From Paenibacillus naphthalenovorans (GTDB taxonomy: Bacteria; Bacillota; Bacilli; Paenibacillales; NBRC-103111): a stretch of DNA of 64,000 nt. Where the stretch lies: assembly GCF_900099895.1 (NCBI RefSeq), contig NZ_FNDY01000002.1:62001-126000 (forward strand), given 5' to 3'. The position numbers and the translations under genes were made by a program. The notes beneath the pieces are model-generated. The model did no database searches, was not told the DNA's origin, and worked only from the letters and a program-made list of their open reading frames with translations. Each line of letters opens with the position of its first letter. Within the stretch, counting starts at the first letter, position 1. Below are positions 18,122-27,380 of the stretch, in pieces.

Positions 18122-18934
18122 TTACTTGGAACGATACATATCTATAATGACACTGGCAATCTCTTCCACAGCTTTGTTTGAAACATCGACAACGGTGCAA
18201 CCAATACGCTTCATGATCTTATCGGCATAATCAAGCTCCGCGCGAATTCGTTCCGTATTGGCGTAAGTGGCGCTGTCGGGAAGACCCAATGTTTTGAGTC
18301 TCTCGGTACGAATCACATTCAACTTATCCGGATCGATGCGCAATCCGACAATTTTGCGGTTCGAGACCCTAAACAGCTGTTCCGGCGGCTGGATTTCCGG
18401 CACTAGCGGGACATTGGCCACCTTAAACATTTTGTGGGCCAAGTACATCGATAACGGTGTCTTCGACGTTCTCGAAACGCCCACCAGCACGATATCCGCT
18501 TGAAGAATACCGCTAAAATCACGGCCGTCATCATACTTAACGGCAAATTCAATCGCTTCGATCTTTTTAAAATAATCTTCGTCGAGCTTATGAATCATGC
18601 CCGGCGTATGACTCGCCTGTCGCTTTAAGGATTGCTCGAGCCTACGGATAATCGGCCCGAGTAGGTCGATATAAGGGATCCCATAACGATCCGCCTGATC
18701 GACCAAGTAATCTCTCAACTCCGGAATGACCAGCGTGAACAAAATGATTCCGTTGCGTTCAACCACCGTATGAATCAGCCGATCTACATCCGACGTATCC
18801 CGCAGAAACGGAACCCGCCTGATTTCCACCTGCTGCGGATGAAATTGCACTGCCGCCGCGCGGACAACAGCTTCACCCGTCTCTCCTGCCGAGTCCGAAG
18901 CGACAAATATTACCGATCTTTCGGTTACCCCCAT
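18122..18934 (-). CDS. ppsR: Pyruvate, phosphate dikinase regulatory protein PpsR (DUF299)
   Basis: 270 residues. Begins SVIFVASDSAGETGEAVVRA, with HTPGMIHKLDEDYFKKIEAIEFA in the middle and the P-loop-like GVSRTSKTPLSMYLA near residue 150. These are the constant motifs of the bifunctional ADP-dependent kinase/Pi-dependent pyrophosphorylase that switches PPDK or PEP synthase off and on by threonine phosphorylation. It has a strong promoter of its own and a leader of nearly 200 nt. In B. subtilis it follows ccpN (yqzB); here ccpN and glyQS are missing from the locus. Confidence 0.92.
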   Translation of the reverse strand: MGVTERSVIFVASDSAGETGEAVVRAAAVQFHPQQVEIRRVPFLRDTSDVDRLIHTVVERNGIILFTLVIPELRDYLVDQADRYGIPYIDLLGPIIRRLEQSLKRQASHTPGMIHKLDEDYFKKIEAIEFAVKYDDGRDFSGILQADIVLVGVSRTSKTPLSMYLAHKMFKVANVPLVPEIQPPEQLFRVSNRKIVGLRIDPDKLNVIRTERLKTLGLPDSATYANTERIRAELDYADKIMKRIGCTVVDVSNKAVEEIASVIIDMYRSK

Positions 18935-19121
18935 GAGTCCCCGCCTTTCCGTTCTGTTTCTTTGGATTCATAATAGCGTTTTTTATCTATATATTATTTG
19001 CGCTACTATGAACCATTTGCCAAAAAATGTTGTATTAGCTTTCCTCTCACAAAAAAATCCCGCTGTCAAAGCCTGCATATAGGCTCCGTCACGAGAGGTA
19101 TCAACACGGGTGTATCATATT
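18935..19121 (-). other. ppsR 5' leader with possible attenuator
   Basis: About 190 nt of untranslated leader. On the minus strand it has a small hairpin AGCCT-ATATGC-AGGCT, then CAGCGGGA and seven T (19051-19057). A longer-range pairing CCTCTC/GAGAGG straddles the T run. The two could be alternatives, but the stem directly before the T run is weak. I find no T-box or known riboswitch core. Confidence 0.35.
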
Positions 19122-19150
19122 ATAATACCATCGGGTCAAAAAAATGTCAA
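19122..19150 (-). promoter_or_regulatory. Strong sigma-A promoter of ppsR
   Basis: TTGACA, 17-nt spacer, TATTAT on the minus strand, just downstream of the recO stop. It separates ppsR and the following genes from the era-recO cluster. Confidence 0.8.
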
Positions 19151-19181
19151 TTCTATGCAAATCTTTTAAAAATCTTAAACA

Positions 19182-19928
19182 CTATATCCCGTATTTATCC
19201 ATCTGATCCAAAAAGTCGCGCGATTTCAGCCTTATACCCACATGTGTATCGAAGTAATTCCGTATAATCCGCTTCAATAATTGCTTGGTTTGCGGTTTGA
19301 CATCAATTTGGCCAAGACGCCTAGCATCCAGCTGCATAAACAGCCGAAGCAGCTTGTATACCCCGGATGTCAAACGAATGGCCTCGGGGTCGCGCAGCCG
19401 ACACCGTTCGCACAGCACTCCGCCCATGCCGATGCTTATCGCGACAGGTTCTGACTTTTCCCTGCACACTACACAGTGTTCAAGCTCCGGGGTATATCCG
19501 GCATGCATCAGCATTTTGATTTCATAAAGATGATTAACGATCTGCAAATCCTTGTCTTCCTGAATCGCTTGCAGGCTCGCCTTCAGCTGACCGAATAAAA
19601 AAGGCTGCCCTTCCTGATCTCCCATCATTCTGTCCGTGAGCTCCGCAAGGTAGGAAGCGTGGGCGGCCTTGTGCAAATCTTCCCTTATTTTATGAAAGGC
19701 TTCAATAATCTCCGCATGATTCAAAGTACCCAACTGGCCGGATTTAAAAAACAAGTAATCTCCGTAGGTAAAAAGCTGGGCGGACGAACCATACCTGCTT
19801 TTTACCTTTTTGGCTCCGCGGGCAACAACGCTCATCTTGCCCAGTTCACGCGTAAACAAGGTGATGATTTTGTTACCTTCCCCATAATCCATGCTGCGGA
19901 TTACAATTCCCTGCACTCTGTACTGCAC
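19182..19928 (-). CDS. recO: DNA repair protein RecO
   Basis: 248 residues. An N-terminal OB fold (VQGIVIRSMDYGEGNKIITLFTRELGK) is followed by a helical domain with a zinc finger C-x2-C...C-x2-C (HCVVCREK ... LCERCRL). It loads RecA on SSB-coated DNA with RecR in recombinational repair. The gap to yqzL is 53 nt, so it is transcribed with yqzL and possibly era. Confidence 0.95.
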   Translation of the reverse strand: MQYRVQGIVIRSMDYGEGNKIITLFTRELGKMSVVARGAKKVKSRYGSSAQLFTYGDYLFFKSGQLGTLNHAEIIEAFHKIREDLHKAAHASYLAELTDRMMGDQEGQPFLFGQLKASLQAIQEDKDLQIVNHLYEIKMLMHAGYTPELEHCVVCREKSEPVAISIGMGGVLCERCRLRDPEAIRLTSGVYKLLRLFMQLDARRLGQIDVKPQTKQLLKRIIRNYFDTHVGIRLKSRDFLDQMDKYGI

Positions 19929-19981
19929 CGACAGCCTCTCCCCGCGTATTCAAACCGGTAACCGGAAACGGACCGCTCAAT

Positions 19982-20128
19982 TTACTGCATCGTCTCCGGA
20001 GCTTCCGCCGCAGACTCCTGCTCCGGCAGTTCCGGCTCCTCTCCGGGCTGAATCTGATATTCCTTATAAAGCAGGTAAGCATCCACATCTCCAGTGATCG
20101 AAAAATACTTCCACGAAAAATCTCTCAT
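19982..20128 (-). CDS. yqzL: YqzL family small protein
   Basis: 48 residues. The frame is open further upstream, but the ATG at 20128 has GGGGAGG eight nt before it and gives MRDFSWKYFSITGDVDAYLL, the family's signature (YqzL of B. subtilis lies at the same place between era and recO). The tail is acidic and Pro/Glu-rich. Function unknown. Confidence 0.88.
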   Translation of the reverse strand: MRDFSWKYFSITGDVDAYLLYKEYQIQPGEEPELPEQESAAEAPETMQ

Positions 20129-20272
20129 GGTACATCCTCCCCTTGGCAGCGTGATTACAATACCTGTTGCTGGGATTAGGATGGATCGATTCGGACAGAA
20201 GTATGCTGAACAAAAACTGGAATGTATGATTTGCATTAAACGCTGCAGAATTCTTTGAAAATAAGCAAGAGC

Positions 20273-21190
20273 CTATTCGTGGCGGAAACCGAGATCCCGC
20301 AGTACCCGCTCCTGGTTGCGCCAGTCTTTCTTTACCTTTACCCAAAGCTCAAGGAAGGTTTTGGATCCCAGCAGCGCTTCGATGTCAGCGCGGGCTTTTT
20401 GGCCCACCTCTTTGAGCAGCGCACCTTTTTTTCCGATAATAATTCCCTTTTGTGAATCCCGTTCGACATAAATCACGGCGGAAATATGCACAACGCCATT
20501 TTCTTCCAACTTCATATCTTCTATCGACACAGCGATCGAATGCGGAACCTCCTCCCGCGTCAAGTGTAATATTTTTTCCCGGATCAGCTCCGCGCAAACA
20601 AACTGTTCCGGGTGGTCCGTGACTTGATCCGCGGGATAATACTGTGGTCCTTCCGGCAAATACTTGATTACCTGATCGAGCAGCGTGCTCACATTATTTC
20701 CATGCATGGCTGAGATCGGTACAATCTCGGCAAAGGGATACAAGTCCTTATATGTGGTAATGACCGGCAGCAGAGCTTCAGGGTGGACTTGATCGATCTT
20801 ATTCATGACCAGCAGCACCGGCGTCTTTACTTTCTTCAACTGCTCGATAATGTACCGATCCCCTCCGCCGAGACCTTCTGCGACATCGACCAAAAACAAA
20901 ATGGCATCGACTTCGCTAAGGGCGCTTTCCGCTGCTTTCACCATGTAGTCCCCCAACTTCGACTGCGATTTATGAATACCCGGCGTATCCAAAAAGACGA
21001 TCTGGGCTTCATCAGTCGTATACACCCCATGAATCTTGTTCCGGGTGGTTTGCGGTTTATCGGACATAATGGCGATTTTCTGGCCGATGACCTGATTCAT
21101 GAGCGTGGATTTGCCGACATTCGGCCTGCCGATGATGGCGACAAAACCGGATTTAAACTTGGGTTGCTTTTCTTTATCGGAATAAGACAT
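20273..21190 (-). CDS. era: GTPase Era
   Basis: 305 residues. G motifs in order: [10 protein letters not shown] (G1), PQTTRNKI (G2), DTPGIHKSQ (G3), MNKID (G4), and SAMHG (G5). A C-terminal KH RNA-binding domain follows, with [17 protein letters not shown]. It binds the 3' end of 16S rRNA during 30S assembly. The ATG shares one base with the cdd stop (TGATG), so translation is coupled to cdd. Confidence 0.97.
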   Translation of the reverse strand: MSYSDKEKQPKFKSGFVAIIGRPNVGKSTLMNQVIGQKIAIMSDKPQTTRNKIHGVYTTDEAQIVFLDTPGIHKSQSKLGDYMVKAAESALSEVDAILFLVDVAEGLGGGDRYIIEQLKKVKTPVLLVMNKIDQVHPEALLPVITTYKDLYPFAEIVPISAMHGNNVSTLLDQVIKYLPEGPQYYPADQVTDHPEQFVCAELIREKILHLTREEVPHSIAVSIEDMKLEENGVVHISAVIYVERDSQKGIIIGKKGALLKEVGQKARADIEALLGSKTFLELWVKVKKDWRNQERVLRDLGFRHE

Positions 21191-21606
21191 CAGTCAGTGG
21201 TTCCTCCGTCCAAATCATATGATGTAAATGCGCCCGGGAGCAGCGCGCCAACCGTCGTTACATTGATATCCCCGCGCAAATTGGCAAGGTACACCGGCAT
21301 ATCCGGACGGCACAGCTCTACGAGCACTTGACGGCATACGCCGCAAGGAGCGATCGGCTGTTCCGTATCGCCGATGACAGCCATCGCCAGGAAAGTGCCG
21401 GGGAGCTCCCCGTCCGCAATGGCACGAAACAAAGCCGTACGCTCGGCACAGTTCGTCGGTCCGTAGGCGGCGTTCTCAATGTTGCATCCGAGATGCACCC
21501 TCCCTTTGGCGTCCAGCAGCGCACTGCCCACTTTAAACTGCGAATAAGGAGCGTAAGCTTTCTCCCGTGCTTCTTTAGCTTGAGCGATCAATTCGGTTTT
21601 ATCCAT
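21190..21606 (-). CDS. cdd: Cytidine deaminase
   Basis: 138 residues from the ATG at 21606; AAAGGAG is 8 nt before it, whereas a GTG three codons earlier would sit directly on the ribosome site. Zinc and proton-shuttle motifs are CAERTALF (Cys and catalytic Glu) and PCGVCRQ. It deaminates cytidine and deoxycytidine in pyrimidine salvage. Homotetrameric short type. dgkA-cdd-era order is the Bacillus arrangement. Confidence 0.95.
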   Translation of the reverse strand: MDKTELIAQAKEAREKAYAPYSQFKVGSALLDAKGRVHLGCNIENAAYGPTNCAERTALFRAIADGELPGTFLAMAVIGDTEQPIAPCGVCRQVLVELCRPDMPVYLANLRGDINVTTVGALLPGAFTSYDLDGGTTD

Positions 21607-21639
21607 GCGAAGCACTCCTTTACGGGCAGAGATCGCCCA

Positions 21640-22341
21640 TTATATAGAAAACAGGTAAAAAGACAATATTGTAATAAAGCTTCCGAGCAGCGCACCGAGA
21701 ATCAGCGAACCGAAGCTTCGCTTCCGTTTGTCGTACAGGGCCAGCAAAAGCACGCCGGCGAGTAAAAATCCGAGCAGCACCGCCAGTGTGTCCTGCACTC
21801 TGACGGCAATCAAGCTGGCGATGGCAAATGCAACCGATGTCAGGAGGCTCGGTTTGACCCAAACTCCTTTATCCGAGAAGCGGGTCTGCGCTACGATCGC
21901 CGTAAGGACAACCAGAGCAAGCAAGATCCACACGCTGGCTGCGGTCAAAGCATGCCCTTCCGCCGCGCGGGCCGTCCGCAATAACCGGTCCAATGGCTCG
22001 TAGAACACAATCATGCCTGTAACAGCGGCAAAAGCTGCAGTCACCAATACGGAGGCTGCAGCTACATCTTTTGCGATTTTGGCTAACGGATGAAGCTCCG
22101 GCATAGCCAAATCGACCGTTTTTTCCACGGCGGTATTGATCAGCTCCGTCATGAACATGAGCGTCACGGCCAACAGAATGAACAATATGTCTGTTTTGGA
22201 AAGCTTAAAAAACAACGCCAGTACTAACGCAGCGAGTCCCGCGAAAAAATGAAATTTCATATTCCGTTGGGTGGCCAGAGCATATTTGATTCCTTCATAA
22301 GCGTAACGGAAGCTGCGATGCCATTTGACCGGCTGCTTCAC
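21640..22341 (-). CDS. dgkA: DgkA-type undecaprenol kinase with C-terminal membrane extension
   Basis: 233 residues. The first ~125 are a standard prokaryotic diacylglycerol/undecaprenol kinase: three membrane helices, the catalytic stretch FMTELINTAVEKTVDLA, and KIAKDVAAASVL. The remaining ~105 residues add about four hydrophobic helices, which the B. subtilis enzyme (~123 residues) lacks. The start overlaps the ybeY stop by 4 nt. It phosphorylates undecaprenol for wall synthesis. The extension resembles nothing I can name. Confidence 0.88.
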   Translation of the reverse strand: MKQPVKWHRSFRYAYEGIKYALATQRNMKFHFFAGLAALVLALFFKLSKTDILFILLAVTLMFMTELINTAVEKTVDLAMPELHPLAKIAKDVAAASVLVTAAFAAVTGMIVFYEPLDRLLRTARAAEGHALTAASVWILLALVVLTAIVAQTRFSDKGVWVKPSLLTSVAFAIASLIAVRVQDTLAVLLGFLLAGVLLLALYDKRKRSFGSLILGALLGSFITILSFYLFSI

Positions 22342-22868
22342 CGCGTTAGACCCGCCTGCTGCAAAATCTGCTCTTGCTTGCCGAACATGACCCGCTCTTC
22401 TTCCTCGACCTGATGGTCGTATCCGATCAAATGAAGGAATCCATGCACGAACAGGAAGCCGATCTCCCGATCGATGGAATGACCATAGTCGGCAGCTTGT
22501 TCCACAGCCCGGGGCACCGAGATGATGATATCGCCGAGAGGCTCTTCAAAGCCCTCGTCTTCGTCGCCCCTGTTCTTTGCCGGATCGTCCTCAAATGCGT
22601 CATCCTCATCTCCGTAGATGATTTCCATTTCCTCGTCGCCCATTTCCTGCATGGAGAATGACAGGACATCGGTCGGTTTATCCAAGCCGCGGTATTGCTT
22701 ATTCAGCTCCTGTATGGCAGCGTCGTCCGTAAACGTCAGCGCCACTTCGCCGTCCGTCACCTGTTCCAGGGTGCCTGCCAACCGGAGCAGTTCCTCCAGC
22801 TTTTCAATCAGGGCATGCGTAATCTCATACTGCTCTTGTTCATTGTTCCATGAAAGCGTAAGGCTCAT
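22338..22868 (-). CDS. ybeY: Endoribonuclease YbeY (16S rRNA maturation)
   Basis: 176 residues. The zinc-binding signature HGFLHLIGYDH (H-x3-H-x5-H) is intact near the C-terminus, and the beta-strand motif LNKQYRGLDKPTDVLSF precedes it. An extra acidic stretch with many Asp and Glu (about residues 75-107) makes it longer than the ~157-residue B. subtilis protein. Role: single-strand endoribonuclease in 16S rRNA 3' processing and ribosome quality control. It overlaps pgpH and dgkA by 4 nt each. Confidence 0.95.
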   Translation of the reverse strand: MSLTLSWNNEQEQYEITHALIEKLEELLRLAGTLEQVTDGEVALTFTDDAAIQELNKQYRGLDKPTDVLSFSMQEMGDEEMEIIYGDEDDAFEDDPAKNRGDEDEGFEEPLGDIIISVPRAVEQAADYGHSIDREIGFLFVHGFLHLIGYDHQVEEEERVMFGKQEQILQQAGLTR

Positions 22869-25129
22869 GGCTTCACCTCATCTGTCTTGTCCGTATTCTT
22901 TCTTGCCGAATCCGCCTTTTGAGACGGCATTTCGGTCGGGTATTCGATTCTTGAATGAAAGATGCCCAGCAAAGCTTCGTTCAGCGTCTTGGCAATCTGG
23001 TCCAGCTCTTTAATCGTCAAATCGCATTCATTGTATTGTCCATCATCCAGGCGGCTTTTAATAATTTTACGAACCATCGTATCAATCTGCTCCACGGTCG
23101 GGTTACGCAAAGACCGGACGGCGGCTTCCACACAATCGGCAATGCCAACAATCGCTGTTTCCTTCGTCTGCGCATTGGGACCGGGATACCGGTACTCGCT
23201 TTCCTCCGGCGGCTTTTCACCCTTCTCTTCCGCCTGCTTCTTCGCCTTGTGATAAAAATATTGCAGCAGCGTCGTACCGTGATGCTGTTCCGCAATATCG
23301 CGAATCGGCTTAGGGATGTTATATTCCTTCAGCATTTCGACGCCGTCCCGGGCATGCGCTACGATAATTGATTTACTGAGCGCAGGATCGATTTTGTCGT
23401 GCGGATTTTCAATGTTCGTCTGATTCTCGATAAAGTAACTCGGACGCTTGGTCTTGCCGATATCGTGATAATAGGCTCCCACCCGGCAGAGCAAACCATC
23501 CGCTCCGATCGCCTCCGCCGCAGCTTCGGACAGATTGCCGACCATAACACTGTGGTGATAGGTTCCCGGCGTCTCGGTAAGCAGCTTCCGCAGCAGCGGG
23601 TGATTCGGGTTCGACAGCTCCACGAGCTTCAACGGCGACAGAATGCCGAACGCCATTTCAAAGAACGGAAGCAGGCCGATGACGAGAACCGCCGTTAACA
23701 AGCCCCCGCCAACCACAAAAGAAGCAGCAAAAAGCGCGTCTTTTTGCGTGATATCATCATCCAGCATCAGCAGCGACGCAACAAGCACAAGACCGAATAA
23801 CGAGACCATGAAGCCCGCCCTCAGGATTGAGGAACGCCGGCTGGCTCTTTGGATGGAGAAAATCGCGGCAAAGGAGCAGGTCAGCGTCAGCAAGCCATAT
23901 TTGAAATCGAACGGAAACAGCTGATCCGAGTTAAAGACGACGCTGGCGATGACACTGAACAGGACCGACGAGATAAAGGCTAGCTGAGCGTTAAGCAAAA
24001 TTGTGATCAATATGGCTCCCATCGCGGTCGGCGCCAAATAACCGATAAAAGGGAAGTCCAGGCTTTGCGCCATAGAGAACACTTTCATAAATCCCAGCGT
24101 CAGAATGATAATCAAGATCAGCATCAGCAGCTGAACGTTGTTATGCTTTACCGGAAGGGTGCTTTGGCGGACATACATGAAAAGGACGAGGCAGCATAAA
24201 ATAACAAATAATAGAAGCCCTATATTCGGCCATGAGCTGGTATCATCCTTAAGCAATTCAAGCTCGGCAAGACGGTTGTATACTTCCTCCGTAATTTTTT
24301 CACCCTTGGATACCAGTACCTCATTTTTGTTTATATATATTTCCTTTACGTTATCGCGCGCGTGGGCCCTGGCCTCTTCTGTCCCCTTCTGGTCGTAAAA
24401 TTTATTGGGCGTCAGTGCAGCCCGGACAAGCTCCTGCACCAGTTCGCGCGTCAGGCTCTTCGTTAAGGTCGAAGCGTTCACCAGCTCAGGAACCTTTACG
24501 CGGGCCGCCTGCGCATCCAAAATCTGATCGTTCATCAGCTTGCTTACGATCTCTTTGGCTACAGGCTCCATCGCAGTCAGATCCTCTGCGGACAACCTTG
24601 GAATTTTATAAAACGCTTCCTCCGGTATCCGATACTGCTGCTCACGGAAGCTCTTGTTCATCTCCGTAAACAACTGGTCGCTGTATTGACCGCTGTTCAT
24701 ATAGTTCATTAATTGGCGATCAAGATGGTCCTGGATCAAGGTTGGAATGACCGTCTTATAAATGCTGACCTTATCCGTCTGGGACACATCCGTATCACTG
24801 TTGATCTGCTGCAGCTTTTCAAAAATCGCTCCTACGACAAGTTCGTTTCTGAGCGGCACAATGGTGTAGACCGGCTGCACGCGCTGTGCGGCTTCTTCTC
24901 TTGCTTGTTCGGTGGCTGCGTTGTTCTTGATTGCTCTGGTTGCGAGAATATCTTTCTCCGCAATGGAATTTAATGTAATATCATAGGTTTGAGGCACGAC
25001 TTGATGGAACATCGTTAAATAAAACACAAGCGCAAGCAAGACAAACAGAAGAAAGCGCACTACGGCGCTGTGTCTCCAACCGGTAAGCCGATATTGAAGT
25101 TTGCCTGGAATGGAAACGAGGTTTTTCAT
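22865..25129 (-). CDS. pgpH: PgpH-type cyclic-di-AMP phosphodiesterase (7TM-HD)
   Basis: 754 residues. An N-terminal membrane helix (~25-45) is followed by an extracytoplasmic 7TMR-HDED domain to ~280, seven membrane helices to ~480, and a cytoplasmic HD domain. The HD metal motifs are YHHSVMVGNLSEAA near residue 525 and GAYYHDIGK near 555, with EQHHGTTLLQYF further on. It hydrolyses c-di-AMP to pApA. Position between phoH and ybeY is that of B. subtilis yqfF. Confidence 0.94.
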   Translation of the reverse strand: MKNLVSIPGKLQYRLTGWRHSAVVRFLLFVLLALVFYLTMFHQVVPQTYDITLNSIAEKDILATRAIKNNAATEQAREEAAQRVQPVYTIVPLRNELVVGAIFEKLQQINSDTDVSQTDKVSIYKTVIPTLIQDHLDRQLMNYMNSGQYSDQLFTEMNKSFREQQYRIPEEAFYKIPRLSAEDLTAMEPVAKEIVSKLMNDQILDAQAARVKVPELVNASTLTKSLTRELVQELVRAALTPNKFYDQKGTEEARAHARDNVKEIYINKNEVLVSKGEKITEEVYNRLAELELLKDDTSSWPNIGLLLFVILCCLVLFMYVRQSTLPVKHNNVQLLMLILIIILTLGFMKVFSMAQSLDFPFIGYLAPTAMGAILITILLNAQLAFISSVLFSVIASVVFNSDQLFPFDFKYGLLTLTCSFAAIFSIQRASRRSSILRAGFMVSLFGLVLVASLLMLDDDITQKDALFAASFVVGGGLLTAVLVIGLLPFFEMAFGILSPLKLVELSNPNHPLLRKLLTETPGTYHHSVMVGNLSEAAAEAIGADGLLCRVGAYYHDIGKTKRPSYFIENQTNIENPHDKIDPALSKSIIVAHARDGVEMLKEYNIPKPIRDIAEQHHGTTLLQYFYHKAKKQAEEKGEKPPEESEYRYPGPNAQTKETAIVGIADCVEAAVRSLRNPTVEQIDTMVRKIIKSRLDDGQYNECDLTIKELDQIAKTLNEALLGIFHSRIEYPTEMPSQKADSARKNTDKTDEVKP

Positions 25130-25149
25130 GACGAAAGGTCAGCCCTTTC

Positions 25150-26112
25150 TCAGCCTTCTTTATCCTCATTATAGGCTACGATGATTTTTTGCACCAATGA
25201 GTGTCTCACTACGTCCTGTTCATCAAATGAGATAAAGCCGATTTCTTCGATCGACCGCAGAATACGCTGCGCTTCCACAAGCCCGGATGATTTACCCCGA
25301 GGCAAATCGATCTGGGTGACGTCACCGGTGATCACCATCTTGGAGCCGAAGCCCAGGCGGGTCAAAAACATCTTCATCTGTTCCGGGGTCGTATTTTGCG
25401 CTTCGTCCAATATGATAAACGAATCGTCCAGCGTTCTTCCGCGCATATAAGCGAGCGGTGCGATCTCGATCAATCCGCGCTCCATTGTTTTCGCGACCTG
25501 CTCAGGACCCAAGACATCATTAAGAGCATCATACAATGGCCGTAAATAAGGGTCAACCTTTTCCTGAAGATCTCCCGGCAAAAAGCCCAGGCTTTCTCCT
25601 GCTTCCACCGCAGGACGGGTGAGGACGATCCGCTTGATTTTACCTTCCTTCAGCGCCGCGACGGCAAGAACGACGGCAATATACGTTTTCCCCGTTCCAG
25701 CCGGACCGATACCGAAGACGATATCCTTCTTCCTGATTTCATCCACGTATTGTTTTTGGCCAATGGTTTTTACCCGGATCGGTTTCCCTTTATGCGTAAC
25801 GGCGATTTCGCCCTTGAACAAATCCAGCAGCTGGTCTGCTTTCATCTCTTTGGCGAGGTCCATCGCATAATTCACATCACGTTCAGTCAACGTGTATTGG
25901 TTGCGTATCAGCGTAAGCAGTACGGTGAACAAATGCTCCAAACGAGCCGTTACCTCGACTGAACCCTGCACTACAATTTCTTCTTCACGCGTAAAGATCC
26001 GAGCCGGCATTTCCTTTTCAATCAGTTGTAAGAATTTGTCCTGCGGCCCGAACAAGGCGAGTCCTTCGGCCGTATTTTTTAGTGCCACTTTCACGGTTGC
26101 TTGGTCTGTCAA
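25150..26112 (-). CDS. phoH: PhoH family ATPase
   Basis: 320 residues. Walker A GPAGTGKTYIAVVLA near residue 135, Walker B SFIILDEAQN near residue 232, and LTRPAVEAGESLGFLPGD and MVITGDVTQIDLP between and after them, all PhoH-like. The N-terminal ~100 residues are the PhoH-specific RNA-binding-like part. Suggested role is ATP-dependent RNA remodelling; it is next to ybeY in most bacteria. Sits 20 nt upstream of pgpH and 65 nt after yqfD. Confidence 0.93.
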   Translation of the reverse strand: MTDQATVKVALKNTAEGLALFGPQDKFLQLIEKEMPARIFTREEEIVVQGSVEVTARLEHLFTVLLTLIRNQYTLTERDVNYAMDLAKEMKADQLLDLFKGEIAVTHKGKPIRVKTIGQKQYVDEIRKKDIVFGIGPAGTGKTYIAVVLAVAALKEGKIKRIVLTRPAVEAGESLGFLPGDLQEKVDPYLRPLYDALNDVLGPEQVAKTMERGLIEIAPLAYMRGRTLDDSFIILDEAQNTTPEQMKMFLTRLGFGSKMVITGDVTQIDLPRGKSSGLVEAQRILRSIEEIGFISFDEQDVVRHSLVQKIIVAYNEDKEG

Positions 26113-26177
26113 CAGGTTTTATCTCTCCTCCGGGTTTTCGGAATATTGTACTTCCGAAAACGTCTGCGTCTATAGAG

Positions 26178-27359
26178 TTATGGCACGATCGGCTGTTCAA
26201 CAGCAATCGATTCTTCTACTTCAAAAAGTATTTCCATATAAACTTTACCACTCTCCGTCTTTTCATGCAAAATTTTTTCGGATAGAATTCGAGATTCTTT
26301 GCCTGCGGCGGCCAAAATTTGCCCTCTGGCCTGCTCGAGTCCGATAGCCGATGCTTCCTTCGGATCAACCTGCCGTTGTTCCAGCCTCACTTCCATGATT
26401 TTTTCGCGTAGCCAACCGATCGGAAGCGTATAATTTCGCCAAGTCAGCATTTTTTGTTCGGGCAGCGTTTCATGCTGTTCGAACGGAATTTTGCCGTAAC
26501 CGCTCATCTGCACACCGCGGCTGCCGATAACGAGAAAGGAACGGGTTTTGCTTTCTCCCGTGTACGTTTTGTACTGCCAGACAAGCGGTACCTCGACAGC
26601 AGGCTTGTACCATACCAGCCCCTTTACCTTGCCCTGGGCGACAACCGTTTGCTGATGCGCCTCATCCCCCAGAATACCGGAGATCAGAATATCTCCTTTG
26701 CGCACATAAGCATTGGGCTTCACGACGGGTTTGCCTTTTTCCGCAAATATTTCGGTGACCATCGCATTTTTGGACGCGACCAGATGACGCGGGCTAAGCA
26801 GCTGCGGCGTCTCAGGAATCGTAGCCTCAACAATTTTAATGATCACATGGGTGCCTCGGACCTCCACCCCGACCCAAGCGATGCCAGGCAGTTGGCTCAG
26901 CAGCGATCTGGACAGCGCCTCCGGCTCTTTCAGCCTGAATTTCCACTGCAGCTTATGGATTCCTTCCCGCTCTGCCGCCTGCAAAATCCTTTCGGTTTCA
27001 ATCGTTTCATTGCCTTCTACCCGAATCTGCCATACGACGGAAGAAAGCAGATAGATGCCGATAAAGAAGCCGAGCAGCCCTAAAGCAAAAAACTTGCGCT
27101 TCTCCAGCTTGTCCAGCCAAAAAGGCAGCCCATGCCTTTCCTTGATTCGGATCCGGGAGCCTGTCTCTTTCAACAGCGGCCTAAGCCTGAAGAAGTCGGG
27201 AATCGTTACGAACATCTTGGCCTGCTGCTCCGCCGAATAATGAATGTCCCAGACGGACATTTGCATGACCGCCATGCGATTGATCAGTTCTTCCAACTGC
27301 CGGCCTCTTACTTCGATCAAAACATAACCGCGCAGTCGATGGATAAACGATGATTTCAC
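26178..27359 (-). CDS. yqfD: Sporulation protein YqfD
   Basis: 393 residues with one membrane helix at about 90-112 (FFALGLLGFFIGIYLLSSVVWQ). The cytoplasmic side has GYVLIEVRGRQLEELINRM. The outer part has the conserved PGIAWVGVEVRGTHVIIKIVE and SKNAMVTEIFAEKGKPVV, with Gly-rich turns. In B. subtilis yqfD is expressed in the mother cell under SigE and is needed for efficient sporulation. The gene follows yqfC by 21 nt. Confidence 0.92.
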   Translation of the reverse strand: MKSSFIHRLRGYVLIEVRGRQLEELINRMAVMQMSVWDIHYSAEQQAKMFVTIPDFFRLRPLLKETGSRIRIKERHGLPFWLDKLEKRKFFALGLLGFFIGIYLLSSVVWQIRVEGNETIETERILQAAEREGIHKLQWKFRLKEPEALSRSLLSQLPGIAWVGVEVRGTHVIIKIVEATIPETPQLLSPRHLVASKNAMVTEIFAEKGKPVVKPNAYVRKGDILISGILGDEAHQQTVVAQGKVKGLVWYKPAVEVPLVWQYKTYTGESKTRSFLVIGSRGVQMSGYGKIPFEQHETLPEQKMLTWRNYTLPIGWLREKIMEVRLEQRQVDPKEASAIGLEQARGQILAAAGKESRILSEKILHEKTESGKVYMEILFEVEESIAVEQPIVP

Positions 27360-27380
27360 GGTCGACTTCCCCTTTCCAGG

